Source: Flavobacterium lacisediminis (GTDB lineage: Bacteria > Bacteroidota > Bacteroidia > Flavobacteriales > Flavobacteriaceae). From it: 64,000 nt of DNA. A program made the translations under genes and the position numbers. A model generated the notes under the pieces. It did no database searches, was not told the DNA's origin, and worked only from the letters and a program-made list of their open reading frames with translations. Location of the stretch: NCBI RefSeq assembly GCF_025909975.1, contig NZ_JAPCIO010000002.1, positions 186,001 through 250,000 of the forward strand, in the 5' to 3' direction. Below, piece by piece: positions 44,158 to 54,009 of this stretch (its first letter is position 1; every line of letters begins with the position of its first letter).

Positions 44158-46494
44158 TTATTTTATTTCAAGTTCTATATTTTGATAGTATAATTGTCCT
44201 TTACTATCCATTCCTTGAATGTTTAAAATAATTTCTTTTTGATTATTTAAAGGAATCATATATTCAAATGACCCATCAGGTTTTGTCTCAAGTGTTCTAG
44301 AAAAATCGATTGTTCCAAATTCTTTAAAAACAGAAGGAGATTGTTTAACTAATTCGATTGTATCAGAAAAGGGTATAACATTTTTAAATCCATTTGTAAT
44401 GTAAAAGAAATTGCTCTTTTTTGCTTCAGGTTGTAGTGTAACAGTACCTGATTTTTTAGTAAAAATGCTAATTACTCCGTTCATTCCTTCATTTCCCATA
44501 CCAGCTCCCTTATTATTAATGTAGATTTCTTCAACATTTATCAATCTTAGATTAACTAAATCATTTATATTATCAACTCTTGTGTTATCTAAAAAAACTA
44601 GCGGATATCTATTGCCTAAAAAAGATCTTTTGTTCCTAGTCAATATTACAGTTCTTCCATTTTCTACCTGAACATCATATTCATGAGATGCAATAAAAGA
44701 GAGTACATCTTTGTAGGTATCAGAAACTACTTCAGTTACTTTATATGGCTTAGCACCTCTGGTAGTGGGGTAATTTGTGTATTGAAGCTTTTGTTTGATA
44801 TTTTGTACAACTTCTACGTCGTTCAATTCAGTAGTTTTTATTTCAGAGTTATTGAAATTAATTTCGTTTTTTGTTTCTGAATAAGTAATGGCACATTTTG
44901 AAAAAATGATTGGATTTAGTTTAATAAATTTTGAGCTGTTTTTTTTCAATGTGTGAGAAATGCTTATTTTATTGGCTAAGTCAGGCTTTTCTGGAAATTT
45001 ATAATGGATTGCTAATGAATCAAGAGCTAAAATGTTTTTGTAAACAAAATCTCCTTCTGAACTTAAGTTTGTAGTTTCACTAATTCCATTGGTAGTAAAA
45101 ATCTTAAGTTGATTAGTTGCTTTTGATGTATTTGTGTTATTTAATTTTATTGATAAATCAATACCAGTTTCAAATTCGTATTTATTTGTTGGGCTTTGAT
45201 TTAGTATTGACTGCCAATTGTATTTTGAAGTATTTGAAATTAAATATAAATCAAAATCTGAAACAGAAGTTTTAGCAGTCAATAATTCAGCATCAATTTT
45301 TTTGCTTAAATAATTATCAAAAGACAAGGTCTTAATTATTGAATTTTGATAACTATTTTGTGTTTTGCTTTTAGGTAAAGCGCTGATACTTAAGATTGAA
45401 TTGGGGTTAATGATATTCCCCGTAATTTTTATACTATCTTTTAACTTAACATAATTGATTGAAGTAATCGCATCAGCTGAATTTTCTTTTTTATAAATGA
45501 TTCTTTCAGAAATCTGATTTAAATTTTTATCAATTAATCGTAGCGTGTTTACACCTTCAAAGAAGTTTTTCTTATCTAAAGTAAATTTCATTATAACATT
45601 TTTTTGAATCTTAAATGTAATAAATCGCGTAGCTCTATCTTTTTGAATTAGTAGAAATAATTCTTCGTTATCGTATTTTTTTAAAATATTGGGATTGGTT
45701 CTAATTTCTAATGTGTAAGCATCACCGGTAATATTATCAAGAATTAAATTGAAACCATCTAAACTGGGTTTTTGTAATTTTTCAACAAAATTTATTGAAT
45801 TATTACTACTTACTATGGAATAATTTTCGTTTTTAACTTTTGGTAAAATAAATTTTCCGTAACCTAAATCATTAGTAGAAAAGGTGGTGATACTATTTTG
45901 TTTTTCATCTAAAACTCTAATGTTATCTAATTTAATGCCTTTCTCTTGACAATCTTTTATTTGTATTACCACATTATTATCACAATCAGAGATTAAATTT
46001 CCCCCTTCATAGCCTACAGTAATTGAGTAGTCGGTTTTGTTGTATGTTTTTTGAGTGTTAATTTGATTAGTATTCAGTATTTCAATTTCTTGATAAGTAG
46101 ACTCATCTTCAATAAAATTATTCATGAAGTTGGTATATATATGTAAGTAATATATGCCAGATTCTAAATTTTTAGAGGTTTGTAATTGTCCTTCTAAAGT
46201 TCCATTTGAAGCAAAAAATAAATCATTTGATATTTCTTTTTTTTCAGAATTATAGAGAGAAATATAAACGTTTGTAGTTCCGGTATTTGGTGTATTTGTT
46301 TTTTTGTCAAAAATATAGCCTTTAAACCAAATTGTTTCTCCTGATAAAAAAGAAAATTTATTTAAATGTAAATGAATATTTTCTCTCTCAAACTGGTAAT
46401 AATTGTCTAACGATTGTGCGATTTTCTCTTTATTTATAGTTTGAGAAAAGGTAAGTACAGAGGTAAAACATAGCAGGGATAATAATTTACGCAT
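44158..46494 (-). CDS. MG2/plug-like secreted protein, second of a tandem pair
   Basis: 778 residues. Signal peptide 1-17 (ending FSQ), then a macroglobulin-like domain at about 30-145 with ENIHLHLNKFSFLSGETIWFKG and IYTNFMNNFIEDEST (quoted in part). A TonB-plug-like segment lies at about 620-700 (YKVTEVVSDTYKDVLSFI, YPLVFLDNTRVDNINDL, GMNGVISIFTKK). The end FEYMIPLNNQKEIILNIQGMDSKG resembles the other two family members. There is no barrel and no catalytic motif. Probably an outer-membrane-associated periplasmic or surface protein. It lies 14 bases after its paralogue. Function unknown; often listed as carboxypeptidase-regulatory-like or plug-domain protein. Confidence 0.72.
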   Translation of the reverse strand: MRKLLSLLCFTSVLTFSQTINKEKIAQSLDNYYQFERENIHLHLNKFSFLSGETIWFKGYIFDKKTNTPNTGTTNVYISLYNSEKKEISNDLFFASNGTLEGQLQTSKNLESGIYYLHIYTNFMNNFIEDESTYQEIEILNTNQINTQKTYNKTDYSITVGYEGGNLISDCDNNVVIQIKDCQEKGIKLDNIRVLDEKQNSITTFSTNDLGYGKFILPKVKNENYSIVSSNNSINFVEKLQKPSLDGFNLILDNITGDAYTLEIRTNPNILKKYDNEELFLLIQKDRATRFITFKIQKNVIMKFTLDKKNFFEGVNTLRLIDKNLNQISERIIYKKENSADAITSINYVKLKDSIKITGNIINPNSILSISALPKSKTQNSYQNSIIKTLSFDNYLSKKIDAELLTAKTSVSDFDLYLISNTSKYNWQSILNQSPTNKYEFETGIDLSIKLNNTNTSKATNQLKIFTTNGISETTNLSSEGDFVYKNILALDSLAIHYKFPEKPDLANKISISHTLKKNSSKFIKLNPIIFSKCAITYSETKNEINFNNSEIKTTELNDVEVVQNIKQKLQYTNYPTTRGAKPYKVTEVVSDTYKDVLSFIASHEYDVQVENGRTVILTRNKRSFLGNRYPLVFLDNTRVDNINDLVNLRLINVEEIYINNKGAGMGNEGMNGVISIFTKKSGTVTLQPEAKKSNFFYITNGFKNVIPFSDTIELVKQSPSVFKEFGTIDFSRTLETKPDGSFEYMIPLNNQKEIILNIQGMDSKGQLYYQNIELEIK

Positions 46495-46508
46495 ATCTTT
46501 TGTTTTAG

Positions 46509-48860
46509 CTATTTAACTTCAATAGTTAAGGTTTCGTTATATAATTGGCCTTTATTGTCGATTCCTTGAATGTTTAAAGTTAACTCTTTTTGTCCAAAAA
46601 ATGGAGTAGAAAATTCAAATTCACCATTTTCATCCGTGTAAATATTTGGTATCCAGTTTATTGTTCCGTAATTTTCAAAAGCGTCACCTTGATAAAGTGC
46701 ATATTTTGGCTTTTCAAATTCAATGAAAGGTTGAAAACCATTTTTAACCACTACAGGCTTTGATTTAATTTGGTTAGGTTTTGATTTAATAGCAGTAATT
46801 TTTTTTGTATAAATTCTAATTGAACCATTAGAACCATCACTTCCCATACCATATCCTCTTTTGTTAATATAAATTTCATCTATATCATTTAAAGTCATGT
46901 TTAATAAAAAAGTAAAATCAAATAGTTGTACGTTGTCTAAAAAAACTACTGGAGTTCTACTTCCCAAGAATGAAGTTGAAACTCGATTTCTAATTGTTAC
47001 TTGACCTCCTTGTGTAACAACATCATACCCATGAGAACCAATGAAAGATAGTACATCTCTAAAAGTTCCAGCATCAGAATCACTGATTTTATATCCTTTA
47101 GCCATTGAATTTCCGTATTCTCCTTGTCTTTCAAGTTTGATCTTCTTAACTTCTATTACTGAAACATCATTTAATTCAAGAACACCTTCAATTTTTGGAA
47201 ATTCATAATTAGTGTCGTAGGTGTTTTTAGTGTAAATTACTTCTTGACATATTGGTGAAAATATATTTAGATTTTTTATAAATCTTCTATTTGTGTTTTC
47301 AATTTTTGAATAAATACCTAAACTTTCTAGTTTGTCATCTTTTTTAATGAGAGAAAAATACAGGGTTGAAGAATCGATTGCCATGATATTCTGAAACTCA
47401 AAACTATTGTCTTCTTTTATTGCTGTATATTCTTCTAATCCATTAATAGAGAACAATCTTAATTTGGTGTTTTCTTTGTTAGTAACAATCTGATTTATTT
47501 TTCCAGAGACTGTTAATCCCATATCAAAAGTATAAGTAGGTTTTGGTGCTTGATTTAAAATATGCGACCAATTATATTTAGACTCGGTTGTATGTAACAA
47601 CAACAAGTCTAACTCAAATGCTTTACGTTTGTTGAAATTACTGAAGTAATAAGCATAATCAAAATCATTACAATCAATGTAATTTTTAAATGCGAGATTG
47701 TTGTAAATGGTATTATTGTTAAAGTTGGATTTCGTGTTTTTTGGAAGTACTGTAATGCTAAAATTACCTATTTTTCCAAGAATAGATGCTTTTACTTTGA
47801 TGCTATCCTTAATCTTAGTGGAAGATACTAGATTTAATTTAGTGTAGTTTTGGGGTTGATTGTACACAATTCTTTCAGATATTGAATTGAGTTCATTGTC
47901 AAGTAATCTAACCACATTAACGCCATCAAATAAGCTGCTTTTTTCTACAAATAATTCTTTATTTATTTTGTCTAAGTTAAAATCTACAAAATGTGCATAG
48001 TCGTTTTTTTGTATTAAAATTGTATAATTTTTACCTTTAAATTTATTATAAGTAATTTCGTTTGAGTTGATTTTAATAGACACTTTTCCCTCAATTGCAA
48101 AATTGTTTACATGAAGATTTATGCCTTCAATAATAGGTTTTGGAAGTTCTTTAATTATAGTTTCACCGTTATTTGATATGAATAGTCTGTAGATATCGTT
48201 TTCAGTATTTTTCAATTCAAATTTTCCAAAACCTTCTTGATTTGTTGAAAAGCTGTTAACTACGATGTCTTTACTGTTTTTAACTTCAATATTGCTTATT
48301 TTTTGACCTTTTCCTAAGCAGTTTTTAATAGACACACCTATGTTATTATCGCTTTGATAAAGCAATTTTCCACCCTCAAAAGATAGCTTAATTGTTAAAG
48401 TATTATCACTAATTGTATTGTTTGTAATTTTATCTTGAGTATTGATAATTCTTATTTTTTGGACAGTTGATTCATCTTCATGAAAATTATTCATGTAATT
48501 GGTATAAGTATGAACAAAATAATCTCCAGATGGTAAATTCTCACTTATTTTAATTTGCCCAATGATTGTACCATTAGAGGCGAAAAATAATTGATTTGAA
48601 ATTTCTGTTTTATTACTATCTAAAAGTCGAACAAAAACATTCGTGGTTTGAAAGTTTAATTTTGATTCTTTTTTTTCAATTATATATCCTTTAAACCAAA
48701 TGGTTTCATTAGACAAGTAGGTGCTTTTATTAAAATGTAAATGAACATTTTCTCTGTCCATTTCATAATATTTTAAAATAGCCTGATCAATTTTTTCTTT
48801 GTTGTTTTGAGAAAACACATTGAGACATAATAAAATAAGCAAGAATGAATATAATCGCAT
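46509..48860 (-). CDS. MG2/plug-like secreted protein, first of a tandem pair
   Basis: 783 residues from the ATG at 48860, which begins a signal peptide (MRLYSFLLILLCLNVFSQ); an in-frame ATG at 48905 would overlap the groEL terminator and is rejected. The layout follows that of the next gene: MG2-like domain (ENVHLHFNKSTYLSNETIWF...YTNYMNNFHEDEST), a long beta-rich middle, a plug-like part (AGTFRDVLSFIGSHGYDV, TPVVFLDNVQLFDFT, GSNGSIRIYTKK) and the end LNIQGIDNKGQLY. The close likeness indicates a tandem duplication followed by divergence. It lies downstream of groEL behind a terminator, and I see no promoter in the 73-base gap. Confidence 0.72.
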   Translation of the reverse strand: MRLYSFLLILLCLNVFSQNNKEKIDQAILKYYEMDRENVHLHFNKSTYLSNETIWFKGYIIEKKESKLNFQTTNVFVRLLDSNKTEISNQLFFASNGTIIGQIKISENLPSGDYFVHTYTNYMNNFHEDESTVQKIRIINTQDKITNNTISDNTLTIKLSFEGGKLLYQSDNNIGVSIKNCLGKGQKISNIEVKNSKDIVVNSFSTNQEGFGKFELKNTENDIYRLFISNNGETIIKELPKPIIEGINLHVNNFAIEGKVSIKINSNEITYNKFKGKNYTILIQKNDYAHFVDFNLDKINKELFVEKSSLFDGVNVVRLLDNELNSISERIVYNQPQNYTKLNLVSSTKIKDSIKVKASILGKIGNFSITVLPKNTKSNFNNNTIYNNLAFKNYIDCNDFDYAYYFSNFNKRKAFELDLLLLHTTESKYNWSHILNQAPKPTYTFDMGLTVSGKINQIVTNKENTKLRLFSINGLEEYTAIKEDNSFEFQNIMAIDSSTLYFSLIKKDDKLESLGIYSKIENTNRRFIKNLNIFSPICQEVIYTKNTYDTNYEFPKIEGVLELNDVSVIEVKKIKLERQGEYGNSMAKGYKISDSDAGTFRDVLSFIGSHGYDVVTQGGQVTIRNRVSTSFLGSRTPVVFLDNVQLFDFTFLLNMTLNDIDEIYINKRGYGMGSDGSNGSIRIYTKKITAIKSKPNQIKSKPVVVKNGFQPFIEFEKPKYALYQGDAFENYGTINWIPNIYTDENGEFEFSTPFFGQKELTLNIQGIDNKGQLYNETLTIEVK

Positions 48861-48880
48861 AATTAAAGTTTTTGTAAATA

Positions 48881-48913
48881 AAAAAAAACCGCTTGAAATA
48901 ATCAAGCGGTTTT
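48881..48913 (-). terminator. Terminator of groEL
   Basis: AAAACCGCTTGA (48885-48896) pairs with TCAAGCGGTTTT (48902-48913) around a five-base loop. On the minus strand a T run follows. It ends about 20 bases from the groEL stop. Confidence 0.9.
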
Positions 48914-48933
48914 ACATATTTTTAAGAAAAATA

Positions 48934-50586
<1,653 letters not shown>

Positions 50587-50597
50587 TTAATCTGTGA

Positions 50598-50873
50598 TTA
50601 AAGAATTGCGTAAATTTCTTCTTCTCTCATAATCAGGTAATCTTTACCTTCATATTTGAATTCTGTTCCTGAATATTTACCATATAAAACTGTATCTCCA
50701 ACTTTTACAGTCATGGTGTAGTCTTTTTTGCCATTTCCCACGGCTACTACAGTACCTTTTTGTGGTTTTTCTTTTGCAGTGTCTGGAATTATAATTCCTG
50801 AAGCTGTTGTAGTTTCTGCTGCCAAAGGAGCAATTACTACACGATCTGAAATAGGTTTAATGTTTAATGACAT
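50598..50873 (-). CDS. groES: 10 kDa co-chaperonin GroES
   Basis: 91 residues, normal length. GroES caps the GroEL cavity. The start [12 protein letters not shown], the mobile loop region ([19 protein letters not shown]) and the end [26 protein letters not shown] (quoted in part) are as expected. It precedes groEL by 38 bases and has a 138-base gap to secG, which contains the secG terminator. A near-match to the -7 box (TCGCTTTG on the minus strand, 50933-50940) could be its promoter, with a leader of about 50 bases. Confidence 0.97.
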   Translation of the reverse strand: MSLNIKPISDRVVIAPLAAETTTASGIIIPDTAKEKPQKGTVVAVGNGKKDYTMTVKVGDTVLYGKYSGTEFKYEGKDYLIMREEEIYAIL

Positions 50874-50960
50874 GATTATATGTTTTGTTTATTAAAATTA
50901 ATTTGTTGTTTGTTGTTTTTCAGAAATTGTGCCAAAGCGATTTTCTGACAATTTTTCGGT

Positions 50961-50994
50961 AAAAAAAATGCCAGCACTGACATGCTGGCATTTT
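50961..50994 (-). terminator. Terminator of the secG operon
   Basis: AAAATGCCAGCA (50965-50976) pairs with TGCTGGCATTTT (50983-50994) around a six-base loop. On the minus strand a T run follows. It lies 17 bases after the secG stop. Confidence 0.9.
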
Positions 50995-51011
50995 GTATAT
51001 TTTGTCAATTC

Positions 51012-51362
51012 TTATTTTGCAGAATCTGTAGCTGTTGGTGCTGGTGTAGCAGCAGGAGCAGCCTGAGGAGTTGTAGGAACTGTTGTAGTAGGAACAGCTG
51101 TTTCATCTTCACCTAATACTTTAGAACCAGATGCAGCTCCGTTAAAACTTAAACTTGAAAGTAAAATTAATGCAATTAAAATTCCTCCTAATGTCCAAGT
51201 ACTTTTATCTAAAAAGTCTGTTGTTTTTTGAACTCCACCTAATTGTTGAGAACCACCAAATGAAGAAGATAAACCTCCACCTTTAGGGTTTTGAACCATA
51301 ATAGCTAAGATTAATAAAAAACAAACAATTGTTATCGCAATTAAAAAACCTGTGAATCCCAT
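51012..51362 (-). CDS. secG: Preprotein translocase subunit SecG
   Basis: 116 residues with two membrane segments (about 2-20 and 55-73) separated by the SecG signature (MVQNPKGGGLSSSFGGS, then GVQKTTDFLDKSTW). SecG joins SecY and SecE in the inner-membrane export channel. A tail of about 40 residues rich in Ala, Pro and Thr, ending in TDSAK, extends beyond the usual core. It lies two bases after the TPR-like gene and closes an operon with lptE and the sigma54 activator, a conserved order in Flavobacteria. A clear terminator follows. Confidence 0.93.
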   Translation of the reverse strand: MGFTGFLIAITIVCFLLILAIMVQNPKGGGLSSSFGGSQQLGGVQKTTDFLDKSTWTLGGILIALILLSSLSFNGAASGSKVLGEDETAVPTTTVPTTPQAAPAATPAPTATDSAK

Positions 51363-51364
51363 AA

Positions 51365-52162
51365 TTAATTATTATTTTGTTGTAAATTTTTGATTTCGTT
51401 TATTCGGTCTGCAAAGAAACTACTTTTTTCTGGATATTTCAAAATTAATATTTCATAAGCTTGTATCGCTTTTGTATATTTTTTTTGTTCCAAATACACT
51501 TTGGCTAATGTTTCAGTCATTAAGTGTGTAGGCTCTTCAATGCTTCTGCTAATATTTGCAGGTGGTTTGGTTGTTTCTTTTACTGGAGCAATTTTTGGAT
51601 TGGCTTCAATAAATTTATCGATTATGTCTAATTTTTTTTGTTTTTCAAGGTCGTTTTGAGTGTTTTTTTCTTCTTTTTCACGCTCAATAGGACTGAATTT
51701 AGTCAATTGTAACCATTCTTGAAATGAATGTCTCTCGGTTGGAGTAAAAGGAAGAGGTTTTCCAATTTCTAATTTTTCTTCCGAGGTTGGTTCGATTACT
51801 TCAATTTCTTCTTTTGTAGAAATAGCTTCTATTGATGGTAATACAATTATTTCTTCCATATGATGTACTTCAATATCCATAATAGATTTTTGAATTTCAT
51901 CAATTTTATCTTGCTGAATAGCTAAAAAGTGTACCGAAGTTATAAATTCAAATAAAATTGTTCTGTCAGTAGTGTAAGTCGCTGTTTTTTTTAATTCGTA
52001 ATTGTATCTGAAACTTTCTTGATTATATAAACCTTTTAAATGCAAAGCACGTGCCGCCTGAAAATAAGGAAACTGTAAAACTACATTCTCTAAAGCAATG
52101 GTTTGCTTCTCATTTATAGTTTCGGGCTTGTTTAAAAGATATGTTAAATCGGATATGTTCAA
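51365..52162 (-). CDS. TPR-like protein of unknown function
   Basis: 265 residues, no signal peptide. The C-terminal 60 residues look like one to two tetratricopeptide units (THLMTETLAKVYLEQKKYTKAIQAYEILILKYPEKS, quoted in part). The N-terminal half has helical repeats (NVVLQFPYFQAARALHLKGL) also found in this type of protein. The middle is acidic and low in complexity. It lies between lptE and secG with short spacers, an arrangement conserved in the family as far as I recall. It may be an assembly factor for envelope proteins, but that is inference. Cytoplasmic by default. Confidence 0.8.
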   Translation of the reverse strand: MNISDLTYLLNKPETINEKQTIALENVVLQFPYFQAARALHLKGLYNQESFRYNYELKKTATYTTDRTILFEFITSVHFLAIQQDKIDEIQKSIMDIEVHHMEEIIVLPSIEAISTKEEIEVIEPTSEEKLEIGKPLPFTPTERHSFQEWLQLTKFSPIEREKEEKNTQNDLEKQKKLDIIDKFIEANPKIAPVKETTKPPANISRSIEEPTHLMTETLAKVYLEQKKYTKAIQAYEILILKYPEKSSFFADRINEIKNLQQNNN

Positions 52163-52176
52163 AATTTACAAATTAA

Positions 52177-52680
52177 TTACCATTTGGCTAATGATTCGTT
52201 GAAAATATCTTGCGTGATTCTCTCGAAAATTACGTCTAATGCCGTTGATAATTGCGAACCTACTAATTGCTGATTGGCATCAAAATCATAGAAGAATGAA
52301 AAACGTTTTTCAAAATTATCGTCTTCTTTATTTCTATTTGTAAATCTTACGTTTACAGAAATAGTCAATCTGTTTTGTGCTGCTCTTTGATCTGCAGTTG
52401 CAGTCATTGGCGTAATGCGGTAATCTACAATTTCTCCCTCGTATAGTAATTCGCCACCTTGAGAAACTAAATTTAGATTTGTTTGATTTTGGATAATATC
52501 TTGTAATTCTAAAGTAAAAGTTCTTTCAATTCCAGGCTCAATTAACTGTGCATTGTTTTGAAAGTAATTCACCTGAAATGTTTTAGCATCTACGGGCTTT
52601 GCTCCTGTAAAATTATAAACTCCACAACTGTTTACAAGTAGTGAAATAGTGACGCAAAAAGCAATTATTAAATATCTCAT
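52177..52680 (-). CDS. lptE: LPS assembly lipoprotein LptE-like
   Basis: 167 residues. The lipoprotein signal ends in a lipobox with Cys19 (LVNSC, then GVYNF). The mature part has the LptE-like order: GVYNFTGA near the start, a helix-rich stretch with QLIEPGIERTFTLELQDII, a strand with YRITPMTATADQRAAQNRLTISVNVRF (quoted in part) and FERITQDIFNESLAKW at the end. LptE partners LptD in putting LPS into the outer membrane. Sequence identity with E. coli LptE is low, so the call uses the Bacteroidota family form. Its start shares a nucleotide with the stop of the preceding sigma54 activator. Confidence 0.86.
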   Translation of the reverse strand: MRYLIIAFCVTISLLVNSCGVYNFTGAKPVDAKTFQVNYFQNNAQLIEPGIERTFTLELQDIIQNQTNLNLVSQGGELLYEGEIVDYRITPMTATADQRAAQNRLTISVNVRFTNRNKEDDNFEKRFSFFYDFDANQQLVGSQLSTALDVIFERITQDIFNESLAKW

Positions 52681-53939
52681 TATAAATCGTATTGTTTGAT
52701 TTTTCTGTAAAGCGTTCGTTCCGAAATCCCTAATTCATCAGCCGCAGCTTTTCTTTTTCCTTTATTGCGTTCTAACGATTTTTTGATTAATTCAATTTCT
52801 TTCGCTTCTAAACTCAAAGTTTCTTCTTCGTCAACTGTTTCAGCAAATAGATAATTCTCATCATCATCGTCTTCAAACTCTTCTTGCATCAGATTATTTT
52901 GATTCGGAAGCATTTCAACTCTCGGTTCTTCTTCAAAAATAGTATTTTCTTCGGGTTTACCGTAAATTTTTTGAATTAATCCTTTGTTTGCTTCCTGTAC
53001 TTTAGAACTTCCGTTTTGCATCAATTCCATCGTAAGCTTTTTCAAATCGTTCAAATCGCTTTTCATATCAAAAAGAACTTTGTATAAAATTTCTCTTTCG
53101 TTACTAAAATCACTTTCCGATTTTTTAGTTCCAATTACCGAAGGTAAATTTGCATTTTCCTGTGGTAAATAGGAGTGAAGCGTTTGCAAAGAAATCTCGC
53201 GCTTCGTTTCTAAAACAGAGATTTGCTCAGCTACATTTCGTAACTGACGAATATTTCCGCTCCATCTGTATTTTATAAGTAATTGAATCGCATCGTCATC
53301 CAATTTAATAGGAGGCATTTTGTATTTATGCGCAAAATCGGCTGCAAATTTTCTAAACAACAAATGAATGTCGTCTTTGCGTTCGCGAAGTGGTGGCAAC
53401 ATAATGTCAACAGTGCTCAAACGATAAAATAAATCTTCACGAAATTTACCTTTTTCAATCGCATCAAACATGTTTACGTTGGTAGCAGCTACAATACGAA
53501 CATTCGTTTTTTGAACTTGCGAAGAACCGACTTTGATGAATTCGCCATTTTCTAAAACACGTAATAAACGCACTTGAGTGGTTAAAGGTAATTCACCAAC
53601 TTCATCTAAGAAAATAGTTCCGCCATCGGCTACTTCAAAGTAACCTTCACGTGTGTTGGTTGCTCCAGTAAACGAACCTTTTTCGTGACCAAAAAGTTCA
53701 CTATCAATTGTTCCTTCTGGAATAGCACCACAGTTTACTGCAATGTATTTTCCATGTTTTCTGTGTGAAAGCGAGTGAATAATTTTTGGAATACTTTCTT
53801 TTCCAACACCACTTTCACCTGTTACCAATACCGAAATATCCGTTGGAGCAACCTGAATGGCTTTCTCCACGGCACGATTGAGTTTTGGGTCGTTCCCAAT
53901 AATTTCAAATCGTTGTTTTATAGCTTGTACTGATTCCAT
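52680..53939 (-). CDS. Sigma54-dependent transcriptional activator without receiver domain
   Basis: About 419 residues from the ATG at 53939 (MESVQAIKQRFEIIGND), the usual family start; an ATG at 53960 would add seven residues. The AAA+ domain starts directly: Walker A GESGVGKE (residues 48-55 counted from 53960), then GSFTGA at 95-100 where most activators have GAFTGA, and Walker B GGTIFLDEVGEL. A Fis-type helix-turn-helix closes the protein (RKAAADELGISERTLYRKI). There is no sensor or receiver domain, so activity may be set by expression level or a partner. It heads the lptE-TPR-secG operon and could activate envelope genes. Cytoplasmic. Confidence 0.92.
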   Translation of the reverse strand: MESVQAIKQRFEIIGNDPKLNRAVEKAIQVAPTDISVLVTGESGVGKESIPKIIHSLSHRKHGKYIAVNCGAIPEGTIDSELFGHEKGSFTGATNTREGYFEVADGGTIFLDEVGELPLTTQVRLLRVLENGEFIKVGSSQVQKTNVRIVAATNVNMFDAIEKGKFREDLFYRLSTVDIMLPPLRERKDDIHLLFRKFAADFAHKYKMPPIKLDDDAIQLLIKYRWSGNIRQLRNVAEQISVLETKREISLQTLHSYLPQENANLPSVIGTKKSESDFSNEREILYKVLFDMKSDLNDLKKLTMELMQNGSSKVQEANKGLIQKIYGKPEENTIFEEEPRVEMLPNQNNLMQEEFEDDDDENYLFAETVDEEETLSLEAKEIELIKKSLERNKGKRKAAADELGISERTLYRKIKQYDL

Positions 53940-53940
53940 T

Positions 53941-54005
53941 TTATAATTTATAATTGACAATTGATAATTTAGAAGTTTTCTAATTGTTCATTATCCATTG
54001 TTAAT
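53941..54005. repeat. Intergenic filler between miaB and the sigma54 activator
   Basis: The segment is made of reshuffled words (TAATTGACAATTGATAATT, TAATTGTTCATTATCCATTG) with local dyad symmetry around CAATTG. It has no T-run hairpin. Its style matches other gene-border segments in this window. Confidence 0.5.
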
Positions 54006-54009
54006 TTTT

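Noticed and set aside
48881..48913. Possible small RNA or regulatory hairpin before the MG2-like gene
   Set aside because: The stem and T run on the minus strand are fully explained as the groEL terminator.
50874..51011. CIRCE/HrcA operator upstream of groES
   Set aside because: I looked for the TTAGCACTC/GAGTGCTAA inverted repeat and found none.
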